From assembly GCA_963677915.2 (NCBI GenBank), contig CAXXGE010000030.1, positions 1 to 64,000 of the forward strand: a DNA stretch of 64,000 bases, read 5' to 3'. The notes beneath the pieces are model-generated. The model saw only the letters and a program-made list of their open reading frames with translations, was not told where the DNA came from and did not search any database. The translations under genes were made by a program, and so were the position numbers. Below are positions 25,750-34,130 of this stretch, piece by piece. This stretch comes from G963677915 sp963677915. Its GTDB lineage: Bacteria; Bacillota; Clostridia; Lachnospirales; Vallitaleaceae. How positions within the stretch are numbered: position 1 is the first letter of the stretch; each line of letters starts with the position of its first letter.

Positions 25750-26433
25750 TTACAGACTCCTGTTCCTGTATGCGATAGGGTCCTTGAAGCCCGCTTCCTT
25801 GAAAGCTTTCAGCCTCAACGTGCAGCTGTCGCACTCGCCGCAAGCTTCCTCCCCGCCATTGTAGCAGGACCATGTCAGGCTGTAGTCCGTACCCAGTTTC
25901 ATACCAAGAGCGATTTCCTCGGATTTCTTCATGTTGACGAAAGGCGCATGGATTTTTATTTTCCTGCCTTCCTCCACGGCACAGACCGTCCCCATGTTGA
26001 TGGCATTTTCCATCGCATCAATGAACGCCTGCCTGCAGTCCACATAGCCCGAGTAGTCCACTTCGCTGACACCGATGAATATGTCCTGGGCCCCGATGGC
26101 TTCAGCATAGGAGGCCGCATAGGCAAGGAAAATCATGTTTCTCGCCGGTACATAAGTCGCAGGAATGCCCTCAGTTGCTTCCTCTGCTTTGGGCACATCA
26201 ATGTTGGGATCGGTCAGCGCCGATCCGCCCCACGCCGATATGCCGGCATCCACGACAATATGTTCTTTGGCCCCGGCTGCCTGAGCTACCTTTTTTGCAC
26301 TCATCAGTTCCTTGTCATGTCTCTGTCCGTAATTGAACGACAGGCAATGGGTTTCATAGCCTTCCGATTTTGCAAGATATAGCGCCGTCGCGGAATCTAG
26401 TCCTCCTGACAGCAGAACAACCGCTTTTTTCAT
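25750..26433 (-). CDS. queC: 7-cyano-7-deazaguanine synthase
   Basis: This 227-residue ATP-dependent ligase makes preQ0. The start at 26433 (MKKAVVLLSGGLDSATAL) gives the correct N-terminal PP-loop SGGLDS. Four zinc-binding Cys lie near the C-terminus in WSCYNGGEEACGECDSC. The gene overlaps the HgdC-like activator gene upstream by four bases and is followed directly by queD. Confidence 0.96.
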   Translation of the reverse strand: MKKAVVLLSGGLDSATALYLAKSEGYETHCLSFNYGQRHDKELMSAKKVAQAAGAKEHIVVDAGISAWGGSALTDPNIDVPKAEEATEGIPATYVPARNMIFLAYAASYAEAIGAQDIFIGVSEVDYSGYVDCRQAFIDAMENAINMGTVCAVEEGRKIKIHAPFVNMKKSEEIALGMKLGTDYSLTWSCYNGGEEACGECDSCTLRLKAFKEAGFKDPIAYRNRSL

Positions 26434-27194
26434 CGTCTTATTTTCCTTTCTCCATAAAAACAGCATCCGATTGCACCGTTGTACTGGGGCTCATCCGGAA
26501 CTACCACTTCATCATAATCATTGCATAGATAGCGTTTCAATGCCAGGTTGCGTGCCGATCCCCCGGTCAGAACCAGCTGTCTGCCCCTGAACTTGGCCAG
26601 CATCGGTCTCAGGCGCTTGTACATCGCGTGGTTGACACCTGCACAGAGGCGCTCCATGCTGCTGCCTTCCGCGATTCTTCCAATCAGCTCCGATTCGGAA
26701 AACACGGCGCAGGTCGTATTGATGGCAACCGGATCCTCATGGTGCCTGAACAGCTCGTCAAGGGGCACCTCCAGCACGTTCGCCATGTTCTCCATGAACC
26801 GTCCGCAGGATGCAGCGCATTTCTCGTTCAGCTCAAGGTCGGTGACCATGCCCTTCTCGACTCTCACCACTTTCACATCCTGACCGCCCACGTCCAGCAG
26901 GACGAAGTCCCTCATGCCGGTTTGATGGATGGCGCCGTACACATGCGCTTTGATCTCGTTGATGGGTGTGAAAAGCTTCAGGTCTGTATTGTTCCGTCCG
27001 TAGCCTGTGGAAACCGCCCTGTCGACCGGTCCGATTCCCAGCTTTTCCATGTCGACGTAAAGGCCCTCATCGTACCGGCAGCAGTTCCTGTAGAAGGACA
27101 TGGTGCTCAGCTTCTCATTGTGGATGACGGTTCCCTGCTCCATGACAGCTATTTTCACTTCTCTGCTGCCAAGGTCTATCCCAAGTGTTCTCAT
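26430..27194 (-). CDS. HgdC/BadF-type ATP-dependent activator (archerase) in the queuosine operon
   Basis: This is a 254-residue ASKHA ATPase of the BadF/BadG/BcrA/BcrD family. GIDLGSREVK (phosphate 1) and LLDVGGQDVKVV (phosphate 2) are intact. The two Cys that hold the bridging 4Fe-4S cluster in HgdC correspond to Cys126 (EKCAASC) and Cys162 (TTCAVFSESE). In the known family this protein hydrolyses ATP to inject a low-potential electron into a dehydratase. It overlaps the dehydratase-like gene upstream and queC downstream. Its role in queuosine synthesis is inferred from the operon only. Confidence 0.9.
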   Translation of the reverse strand: MRTLGIDLGSREVKIAVMEQGTVIHNEKLSTMSFYRNCCRYDEGLYVDMEKLGIGPVDRAVSTGYGRNNTDLKLFTPINEIKAHVYGAIHQTGMRDFVLLDVGGQDVKVVRVEKGMVTDLELNEKCAASCGRFMENMANVLEVPLDELFRHHEDPVAINTTCAVFSESELIGRIAEGSSMERLCAGVNHAMYKRLRPMLAKFRGRQLVLTGGSARNLALKRYLCNDYDEVVVPDEPQYNGAIGCCFYGERKIRR

Positions 27195-28183
27195 ACAGCT
27201 TCCTCCGCCAGCATATCCAGAAATGCCTCTATCCTGATTTTCGACCTGGCATCCAGTTTATTCAGCTTGTCACCTTCCACGGTAAGTACCGGGATGTCGA
27301 TGGCCTGTTTGATGACGATATCCTCTATCGCCTTGTGGCAGAAAGCCTGGGTGTAATGGATGATGCCGTCCAGACACCTCTCCGTGATCTGCCTCTTGAT
27401 TTCATTAAGGCGGAAATCGAGATCATAAGGATAGGTGAAGTCATGGTACTGACTGAAGATATCGGGTGCCTTGTCGCCCCTAGGAAAGGCGAACTCCCTC
27501 TGCACCTCGTTGTAGACAACTCTGGCATCGAAACCTTCAATAAAGTCGTACAGGTCGCCGGTCATTGGCGGTACCCCGATGTATCCGAGGCGCAGCTTCT
27601 GTTTCATGGGTACCCTTGCCTCGATGTCTTCAAGGAGTGCCTCCGCGTCCTTCTCCCAAGCCTCGACGTCCCCGTTGAAATCGCTCAGGCTGACCTGGAG
27701 CAGATGGTTCTCGAATCCCGTCACCTTGCCGTCAAGCCAGGTCGCTTCATCCAGGCGTTTCGCCAGAGTACGGACAGCGTTCAGCGCCTGCCTTTTATTT
27801 TCCACCGCTTCTGCCGACACGCCAAACCGCTCCATCAGCTTTCGTATCGCTTCTTCCACATCCGCCTTCTCCCTGCCGCTTGGATAGGCGAAGGGGATGA
27901 TCTCGATACCCTTTGTTTTCAACACTTCAACAAGGGCACCCGTATTAGAGCAGTCACCTTCCATGACGCCCAGCACCTTGCTGATGCCCTTGTCTATGCA
28001 TGCACCATAGATGCCTTTGATCCAGGCGCAGGAGCTGCTCGGGAATCCGTCCCGCTCAGCCAGCTCTATGTAATTGCCGTAATCTTCCGATGTGACGAAA
28101 AGGTTGTTCAGGTCGACGGGCTGGTACCCGGCGGCCATGAGCACCTCGATGGGTACCGTTGTCGTAATTCCGATTTTTTCCAT
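27191..28183 (-). CDS. HgdB-type 2-hydroxyacyl-CoA dehydratase family protein in the queuosine operon
   Basis: This 330-residue protein is the first gene behind the preQ1 riboswitch. It resembles the 2-hydroxyglutaryl-CoA dehydratase D-component family. Cys52 (SSCAW), Cys62 (YGACID), Cys78 (EGDCSN) and Cys282 (QAFCHKAIED) are candidate 4Fe-4S ligands, and QAFCHKAIE matches the family end motif. Normal CoA dehydratases have two such subunits. Here only one is encoded, so this is a stand-alone reductase-type member. It overlaps the activator gene by four bases. A CoA substrate is not implied by the context. Confidence 0.85.
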   Translation of the reverse strand: MEKIGITTTVPIEVLMAAGYQPVDLNNLFVTSEDYGNYIELAERDGFPSSSCAWIKGIYGACIDKGISKVLGVMEGDCSNTGALVEVLKTKGIEIIPFAYPSGREKADVEEAIRKLMERFGVSAEAVENKRQALNAVRTLAKRLDEATWLDGKVTGFENHLLQVSLSDFNGDVEAWEKDAEALLEDIEARVPMKQKLRLGYIGVPPMTGDLYDFIEGFDARVVYNEVQREFAFPRGDKAPDIFSQYHDFTYPYDLDFRLNEIKRQITERCLDGIIHYTQAFCHKAIEDIVIKQAIDIPVLTVEGDKLNKLDARSKIRIEAFLDMLAEEAV

Positions 28184-28208
28184 TTCTAAAATACCTCTGC
28201 AATAAAAT

Positions 28209-28230
28209 AAGGAGACACTACTGTCTCCTT
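28209..28230 (-). terminator. preQ1-controlled attenuator hairpin
   Basis: On the minus strand AAGGAGACA and TGTCTCCTT form a perfect 9-bp stem followed by ATTTTATT. The 5' arm GAGACAG (28221-28227) is also perfectly complementary to CTGTCTC in the riboswitch (28293-28299). Aptamer folding and antiterminator formation therefore compete. The U-tract is weak. Confidence 0.72.
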
Positions 28231-28276
28231 AAAACGCAACATATTAAACCAGCCACAATCAACATGCAGCTGTATT

Positions 28277-28316
28277 CCCGTAGTTTTGTTTTGAGACAGG
28301 ATGGTTTCGAACTGTC
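28277..28316 (-). ncRNA. preQ1-I riboswitch
   Basis: On the minus strand P1 is GACAG/CTGTC. The loop carries GTTCGAAACCATCC and the A-rich tail CAAAACAAAACTACGG, matching the preQ1-I consensus of GTTC, CC and AAAACTA-GG after a short stem. It lies between pdxT and the HgdB-like gene and precedes an attenuator hairpin. It therefore controls the HgdB-HgdC-queC-queD-queE operon, shutting it off when preQ1 is abundant. Confidence 0.85.
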
Positions 28317-28328
28317 TTATCCACTTTT

Positions 28329-28907
28329 TCAACGGATAGTATAACACATTTCCAGGAAATAGTCATGTATTTCTTTTTGATCCGCCAATTCCGGATGGAA
28401 GGAAAGCGCCAGCATGTTCTTTTCCCTGGCGGCCACAATGTGTCCGTCCACCTCATGAAACACTTCCACATCAGGCCCGGTTCGAGTGATATACGGTGCT
28501 CTGATAAAGACCTGCTGAATCGGATTGTCAGATATCCCGGGGATGACGCCCTCATGGACGAAGCTGTCGAGCTGCCTGCCATAGGCATTCCTCTTGACCG
28601 TTATGTCCATCACGTCGAGAGGCTTCAGGCTTTCACCTTCAACGCCCCTGGACAGAAGCACCATGCCTGCACAGGTTCCCATGACCGGCAAGCCCTCGCG
28701 TATTCTCGACTGCAGCGCCTCGAACAAGGGTCCGTCATGGAGCTGACGCAGCATGGCCGTGCTCTCGCCACCCGGCAGGACAAGGCCGTCGACAAGCTCG
28801 AGCTGTTCCTTCGTCCTGACTTCAATTGTCTCGCAGCCAAGGGACCTCATGATCTGAGCATGTTCCTTGAAGGCACCCTGGATAGCCAGGATGCCTATCT
28901 TTCTCAT
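28329..28907 (-). CDS. pdxT: Pyridoxal 5'-phosphate synthase glutaminase subunit
   Basis: This 192-residue class I glutamine amidotransferase releases ammonia for PdxS. The nucleophile Cys lies in MGTCAGMVLLS and the His/Glu pair in LSFHPEL. GGESTAML is present near residue 47. It follows pdxS with an immediately adjoining start, forming the standard pdxST operon. Confidence 0.96.
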   Translation of the reverse strand: MRKIGILAIQGAFKEHAQIMRSLGCETIEVRTKEQLELVDGLVLPGGESTAMLRQLHDGPLFEALQSRIREGLPVMGTCAGMVLLSRGVEGESLKPLDVMDITVKRNAYGRQLDSFVHEGVIPGISDNPIQQVFIRAPYITRTGPDVEVFHEVDGHIVAAREKNMLALSFHPELADQKEIHDYFLEMCYTIR

Positions 28908-29785
28908 TAGTATCCCCTTTCGGACATTCTCTGATCGTCGGCAACATCATAGACATGGATGCCGACCATTGCTTCGCCAAGGTCCTCGGATACTTCCGCC
29001 AGGACAGCCGGATCGTTGTAGTGGGTCACAGCTTTGACGATTGCAGATGCCCTTTTCTTCGGATCGCCCGACTTGAAGATGCCGGAACCGACAAAGACGC
29101 CATCGCATCCAAGCTGCATCATCATGGCTGCATCGGCAGGTGTTGCCACACCGCCGGCGGCGAAGTTGACGACTGGCAGACGCCCGTTGTCATGGACAAA
29201 GCGCAGCATTTCGATGGGCACCATCAGTTCCTTCGCAGCATGGTACAGTTCGTCCTCGTTCATGCCGGCGATTCTGCGGATTTCCTCATTCATCGCGCGC
29301 ATGTGCTTGACCGCTTCGATGACATCGCCGGTGCCAGGCTCGCCTTTCGTCCTGATCATGGATGCACCCTCTCCGATTCTTCTGAGCGCTTCTCCCAGGT
29401 TCTTCGCACCACACACGAAAGGTGCCTTGAATTTCTTCTTGTCTATATGCAGCTTGGGGTCAGCAGGCGTCAATACTTCACTCTCATCAATGTAGTCGAT
29501 GCTCAGGGCTTCAAGAATCTGCGCCTCCACAAAATGCCCGATCCTGACTTTGGCCATGACCGGAATGCTGACCGCTTTCTGGATTTCCTTGATCATCTTC
29601 GGGTCGGATGCCCTTGCGACACCGCCGTTCTTCCTTATATCCGCAGGCACCCTCTCAAGCGCCATGACCGCGCAAGCGCCGGCTTCCTGTGCTATGATTG
29701 CCTCTTCCGGCTTTGTCACGTCCATAATGACGCCGCCTTTCAGCATCTGCGCCAACTGTTTGTTCAAATCGTATCTTTCGTTCAT
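28907..29785 (-). CDS. pdxS: Pyridoxal 5'-phosphate synthase, PdxS subunit
   Basis: This is a 292-residue TIM-barrel enzyme that builds PLP from ribose 5-phosphate, glyceraldehyde 3-phosphate and ammonia. GGVIMDVTKPEEA, the lysine in PVMAKVRIGH and the phosphate site NFAAGGVATPADA are intact. The RBS is AAAGGA. A 105-bp gap separates it from ilvD upstream, where a TACAAT box may act as its own -10. Confidence 0.97.
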   Translation of the reverse strand: MNERYDLNKQLAQMLKGGVIMDVTKPEEAIIAQEAGACAVMALERVPADIRKNGGVARASDPKMIKEIQKAVSIPVMAKVRIGHFVEAQILEALSIDYIDESEVLTPADPKLHIDKKKFKAPFVCGAKNLGEALRRIGEGASMIRTKGEPGTGDVIEAVKHMRAMNEEIRRIAGMNEDELYHAAKELMVPIEMLRFVHDNGRLPVVNFAAGGVATPADAAMMMQLGCDGVFVGSGIFKSGDPKKRASAIVKAVTHYNDPAVLAEVSEDLGEAMVGIHVYDVADDQRMSERGY

Positions 29786-29890
29786 ATTCTGTATCCTTTC
29801 AAAATCATCACAACTTGTTGTACTCTATTGTAGGACCAGAATCTGTCATCGTAAATGGCCAGTTTCATGCTATTTCAAAGGGGACAGTTT

Positions 29891-31582
29891 TCAATCTGTG
29901 ACCGCACCCCGGTCGGCGGACGATACGAGCTTGATGTATTTGCTCAGGACACCCTTGCTGTATCTCGGTTCCGGTTGGACCCAGTTTTCCCTGCGTTTGG
30001 CGAATTCCTCTTCTTTCAGGTCGACTTCGATCAGATTCCTTGTGCTGTCGATTGTGATCATATCACCGGTATCGATCAAACCGATTGGACCGCCGACATA
30101 GGCTTCCGGAGCGATGTGACCGATAACAAATCCATGACTGCCGCCCGAATACCTGCCGTCGGTGATCATTGCGATTTTTCCACCCAGCCCTTTTCCGATA
30201 ACGATGGCGCTGATCGACAGCATTTCAGGCATCCCAGGACCGCCTTTAGGACCTTGGTAGCGGATGACGATCACGTCGCCTTCTTCAATCTGGTCCTCCA
30301 TAAGCGCCTGCGTCGCCTCTTCCTCCGAATCGAAGACCTTGGCAGGGCCTGTAATCTGTTTCACGCTCAGTCCGCTCATCTTACAGACGGCGCCATCCGG
30401 TGCCAGATTCCCTTTCAGCACGTACAGCGGTCCTTCGGGTTTCAGAGGGTGGTCGAAGTCGCTGATGATCTGCTGGTGGACATCCAGGTCCTCCACTTCG
30501 TTCAGGTTCTCAGCCAGTGTCTTGCCGGTGACCGTCATGCAGTCCCCATGCAGGAGATTCTTCTTGAGCAGTATTTTCATGACACCGGCAACACCGCCGA
30601 CGTCGCTCAAATCCTGCATGACATATTTACCGCTCGGTTTCAGGTCTGCAAGATGGGGCACTCGCTTCCGGATCCTCTCAAAATCGTCGTAGGTCAGTTC
30701 GACGCCTACCGAATGGGCAATGGCCGGCAAATGCAGGAAGGCATTCGTCGATCCTCCAAGGGCCATGACCACGGTGATGGCGTTCTCGAAGGCTTCCTTG
30801 GTCATGATGTCCTTCGGCCGCAGGTCCAGTTCCAGAAGCCTTACCACCTGTTCACCCGCCCGGATGCATTCCTCCTGCTTGTCCGCGGCAACCGCAGCCC
30901 TGGAGGCATTGTTCGGAAGCGCCATGCCCATGGCTTCTATGGCTGAAGCCATCGTGTTGGCAGTATACATGCCGCCGCAGGACCCCGGTCCCGGACAGGC
31001 ATGGCATTCGATGTCATGGAGCTGCTCTTCGGTGATTTCACCCTTGTTGAATTTCCCGACGGCCTCAAAAGCCGATACAATGTCGATATCCTTCCCGTTC
31101 AGTTTTCCTGGCTGTATCGTCCCTCCGTAGACGAAGACGGCAGGCAGGTTCATCCTTCCAATAGCAATCATGCATCCAGGCATGTTCTTGTCGCACCCGC
31201 CGATGGCCACGACGCCGTCGAGACGCTCGGCCCCCACAACCGTTTCAATGGAATCGGCGATGATTTCCCTGCTCGGCAGCGAATACCGCATGCCTTCATG
31301 TCCCATGGCAATCCCGTCGGAAACGGTGATGGTGTTGAAGACAAGCGGCGCCCCGCCGCCCTTTCTGATTCCCGACTTGGCGCTCAGTGCCAGCTTGTCG
31401 ATATGCATGTTGCAGGGCGTCACCTCGCTCCAGGTGCTGGCTACGCCGATCATGGGCTTCTTGAAATCCTCGTCCTTGAATCCCACAGCTCTCAGCATGG
31501 CCCTGTTGGGGGTGCGGTTGGCCCCTTCCGAAATATCTATAGAATGTATTCTCAGGTCCTTGTCACAGTGATTGCAGCTCAT
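29891..31582 (-). CDS. ilvD: Dihydroxy-acid dehydratase
   Basis: This 563-residue Fe-S enzyme makes the 2-keto acids for valine, leucine and isoleucine. Cluster-binding Cys lie in GCDKNMPGC and CPGPGSCGGMYTANTM. The C-terminal SGGSHGFVIGHI is intact. It is not next to other ilv genes. Its promoter contains a Fur-type box (separate entry), notable for an iron-dependent enzyme. Confidence 0.97.
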   Translation of the reverse strand: MSCNHCDKDLRIHSIDISEGANRTPNRAMLRAVGFKDEDFKKPMIGVASTWSEVTPCNMHIDKLALSAKSGIRKGGGAPLVFNTITVSDGIAMGHEGMRYSLPSREIIADSIETVVGAERLDGVVAIGGCDKNMPGCMIAIGRMNLPAVFVYGGTIQPGKLNGKDIDIVSAFEAVGKFNKGEITEEQLHDIECHACPGPGSCGGMYTANTMASAIEAMGMALPNNASRAAVAADKQEECIRAGEQVVRLLELDLRPKDIMTKEAFENAITVVMALGGSTNAFLHLPAIAHSVGVELTYDDFERIRKRVPHLADLKPSGKYVMQDLSDVGGVAGVMKILLKKNLLHGDCMTVTGKTLAENLNEVEDLDVHQQIISDFDHPLKPEGPLYVLKGNLAPDGAVCKMSGLSVKQITGPAKVFDSEEEATQALMEDQIEEGDVIVIRYQGPKGGPGMPEMLSISAIVIGKGLGGKIAMITDGRYSGGSHGFVIGHIAPEAYVGGPIGLIDTGDMITIDSTRNLIEVDLKEEEFAKRRENWVQPEPRYSKGVLSKYIKLVSSADRGAVTD

Positions 31583-31625
31583 AAAAATTCTCCTTCCTTT
31601 GTCAAGTTTCTTAATTTGATTTCAT

Positions 31626-31660
31626 TATATTCTCGTTGATAATCATTGTCAATTTGCAAA
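31626..31660 (-). promoter_or_regulatory. ilvD promoter with embedded Fur/PerR-type box
   Basis: On the minus strand TTGACA, a 17-base spacer and TATAAT form a consensus promoter. Between them TGACAATGATTATCA (31637-31651 on the plus strand) matches the Fur 7-1-7 consensus TGATAATnATTATCA at all but one position. A bound Fur-family repressor would block RNA polymerase directly. Confidence 0.68.
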
Positions 31661-31712
31661 CTCATTACGTGATATTTAACTTGACATTTCCCTAAATATA
31701 TCACATAATGAG
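31661..31712 (+). promoter_or_regulatory. Promoter and long palindrome of the exporter/B12-regulator/photolyase operon
   Basis: CTCATTACGTGATAT (31661-31675) and ATATCACATAATGAG (31698-31712) form an inverted repeat with one mismatch in 15. Between and within the arms lies the promoter TTGACA (31681-31686), 17 bases, CATAAT (31704-31709). The right arm covers the -10. This is the layout of a repressor operator. The natural candidate is the XRE/B12 regulator encoded in the same operon. Confidence 0.72.
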
Positions 31713-31731
31713 ATTATAGCGAGGTGTCTTT

Positions 31732-32970
31732 ATGAAAAAGAAAATAGTTATACTATCAATCATAATCATTTCGGCCGTGTCCGTATCCATATACGCATAT
31801 TCAAGAATCAGTACTATGGAAATCCTCGGATACCAGGTCGGAACCGAACAATACACAGAAACAGTCAGTGCCATAGGCTACGTGGATTATGCCGGAGAGA
31901 TCGTTGTCAAGGCAGAAGCCGCCGGCACCGTCAAGTCCATGGATATTCAGTCGGGCGACCGCGTAAGCTTTGATGAGCAGCTCCTGCTGATCGACAATGC
32001 CTCAGCCCTCCTGGATTATGAGGCGCTCGAGGCATCCCTTGCCGTCTATGAAGCCAGGCTCGAGGATTACAGCGCAGGCTACAGAAACGCTTATAGCAGC
32101 ACGGCCCGCCAGTCTGCAGTCTATGAAGAGGAAAAGAACAGCCTTTTGCTGCAGCTTGAAAGCCTTGACAAGGATATGGAGAACATCCGTATCCTGGTGG
32201 AGGAAGGCATCGAACCGCCTTCTCTGCTTCAGACATATGAAGATGAAAAGGCAGCCCTCAACCAGTCGCTGTCGACAGTCGATGCCCGCCGCAAAGCGCT
32301 TGCCTATCCTGTCTATGCTGACGGTGAATTGAAAGCCGCGTTGTCAACAGCTTCGGTACAGCTGCGCCAGCAGGAAGAAGCGCTCAAGAAATACACCGTG
32401 ACTTCGCCTATTGATGGTATCGTGTTGGAAAGCTACGTGGATGCAGGCGAATCGGTCAACATCGGCGACAGCCTCTTTAAGATCGCATCAGACAGCAGGA
32501 AATATGCAGTTGTGGATGTGGATGAAAAGTACCTGAGCAGCCTGTCTGTCGGAAAGACTGTTATCGTCAGCAGTTCCCTTTCCGCTTCCCAGTCCGACAA
32601 AGGTGTCATTTCGCAAATCTCCCCTGAAGTGGATTACGAAACAGGAACCATTGAGATCAAAGTCGAAATACTGGATAACAAGGACCAATATGTAAAGAAC
32701 ATGACCGTCAGAATCCTCATAACGACTGCCTCCATCGAGAATGCCCTGGTCATACCCCAGCGCTATCTGGTCAATGACAGCGGCCTGTTCGTGATGGGCG
32801 TGGACGGCAGCAACAGGACGGTCAAGAAGCCTGTCTCGGTATACAACACGAACGTGGAAAACGTCCATATAACCGAAGGCCTTTCAAGCGGTGATATCAT
32901 CCTGGATCCGGCCGGTCTCGAAGAAGGCACGGCAGTAACGATAGTCCTTGAAGGAGATGACAGCCTATGA
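31732..32970 (+). CDS. HlyD/MacA-like efflux adaptor protein
   Basis: This is a 412-residue membrane-fusion protein. One N-terminal membrane helix (residues 4-22) is followed by a biotinyl/lipoyl-like half (VVKAEAAGTVKSMDIQSGD), a coiled-coil hairpin near residues 95-190, the second half motif TVTSPIDGIVLE and a beta-barrel region. In Gram-positive bacteria such proteins (YknX type) work with MacB-like ABC exporters. Its stop overlaps the permease start by four bases. Substrate unknown. Confidence 0.9.
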   Translation: MKKKIVILSIIIISAVSVSIYAYSRISTMEILGYQVGTEQYTETVSAIGYVDYAGEIVVKAEAAGTVKSMDIQSGDRVSFDEQLLLIDNASALLDYEALEASLAVYEARLEDYSAGYRNAYSSTARQSAVYEEEKNSLLLQLESLDKDMENIRILVEEGIEPPSLLQTYEDEKAALNQSLSTVDARRKALAYPVYADGELKAALSTASVQLRQQEEALKKYTVTSPIDGIVLESYVDAGESVNIGDSLFKIASDSRKYAVVDVDEKYLSSLSVGKTVIVSSSLSASQSDKGVISQISPEVDYETGTIEIKVEILDNKDQYVKNMTVRILITTASIENALVIPQRYLVNDSGLFVMGVDGSNRTVKKPVSVYNTNVENVHITEGLSSGDIILDPAGLEEGTAVTIVLEGDDSL

Positions 32971-34130
32971 CATTTGAAACAAAAGTTGCACTTCGTTTCC
33001 TGAAAGAAGGCAAGGGCCAGTCCATCTTCATCCTGCTCGGCATCAGCATCGGTGTTTCTGTATTGATATTTCTTAATACGCTGATTACGGGCCTGCAGGA
33101 GAATCTGATTGACCAGACAATCGGCAGCAGCGCCCATATCTGGCTCACGGCAGAACAAGAAGTTGACATCCGTCCGGCTCAGCTTTCCGATTGGGAATCT
33201 GTCATACAGGTATTGGAAAACCGCAGCGATGTGAACGCTGTATCGCCCCTGGTCGACGGCAACGCCTTCTATCTGGACGGACAAGATGCTTCGACCGTGA
33301 TCATCAAAGGATTCATTCCCGAAAAGGCGGATCCGATTTACGGAATCAGGGACAAGGTGGTTGACGGATCCTATGCCTATAGCAGCAACTATGTTCTCGT
33401 TGGAACCGATTTCTTCAGGGAACACGAACTGTCCCTCGGCTCCTCCATACGAGTAACGCTTCCATCCGGCGGAAGCAGGACGCTGATCGTCAACGGTGTT
33501 TTCGACCTGGGCAACGGTCAGGCGAACGGCAGCTGGATTATCATGGACTTCTCTGCAGCCCAAAAACTGCTGGGATTCGGAAACCGCATCGCAAGGATAG
33601 AATTGCAGGTGGAAGATGTTTTCGCAGCAGATGCTACAGCCGCTTCCATCGGAAGCACTTTATCCGATATACAGGTGGACAACTGGATTGAGGAAAACAG
33701 CTCCCTATTGACCGCCCTCAGCAGTCAAAGCGCCTCTTCCATCATGATCCAGGTATTCGTCCTTCTGGCGATCACCCTGGGTATTGCAAGCGTCCTGGCC
33801 GTAACTGTCGTACAGAAATCAAAGCAGCTCGGCATCCTGAAGGCGATGGGAACCAACAACAGCCAGGCAAGCAGGATATTCCTTCTTCAAGGAGCCATGC
33901 TCGGTTTGGCAGGTGCTGGTGCCGGTATAGCCATCGGCATCGCTCTCGTCAAGATGTTCCTATGGGGGACTTCAATCTCGACAGGACAGCCCCTGTTCCC
34001 TTTGACCATCAACTGGCTCTCGATCGGCGTCATCGCCGCCATATCGTTCACAGCCAGCACAGTGGCCGCATTCATACCTGCAAAACGCTCCAGCAGGCTC
34101 AACCCAGTGGAGGTGATTCGCAATGGCTGA
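32967..34130 (+). CDS. MacB/FtsX-type ABC transporter permease
   Basis: This is a 387-residue permease with one N-terminal helix (FIFILLGISIGVSVLIFL region, residues 17-37), a large extracytoplasmic domain and three C-terminal helices starting near residue 265. It fits the MacB_PCD plus FtsX arrangement. LGILKAMGTNNSQ matches the cytoplasmic coupling helix. The 3' end overlaps the ATPase start by 8 bases. Confidence 0.92.
   Translation: MTFETKVALRFLKEGKGQSIFILLGISIGVSVLIFLNTLITGLQENLIDQTIGSSAHIWLTAEQEVDIRPAQLSDWESVIQVLENRSDVNAVSPLVDGNAFYLDGQDASTVIIKGFIPEKADPIYGIRDKVVDGSYAYSSNYVLVGTDFFREHELSLGSSIRVTLPSGGSRTLIVNGVFDLGNGQANGSWIIMDFSAAQKLLGFGNRIARIELQVEDVFAADATAASIGSTLSDIQVDNWIEENSSLLTALSSQSASSIMIQVFVLLAITLGIASVLAVTVVQKSKQLGILKAMGTNNSQASRIFLLQGAMLGLAGAGAGIAIGIALVKMFLWGTSISTGQPLFPLTINWLSIGVIAAISFTASTVAAFIPAKRSSRLNPVEVIRNG

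Noticed and set aside
27185..28189. 334-codon open frame on the plus strand opposite the HgdB-like gene
   Set aside because: It is fully antisense to a well-supported gene, has no ribosome site and no recognisable domain. Long antisense frames are common where codon bias favours G/C at the third position.
28955..29833. 292-codon plus-strand frame opposite pdxS
   Set aside because: It mirrors pdxS codons, shows no protein-like composition and lacks a ribosome site.
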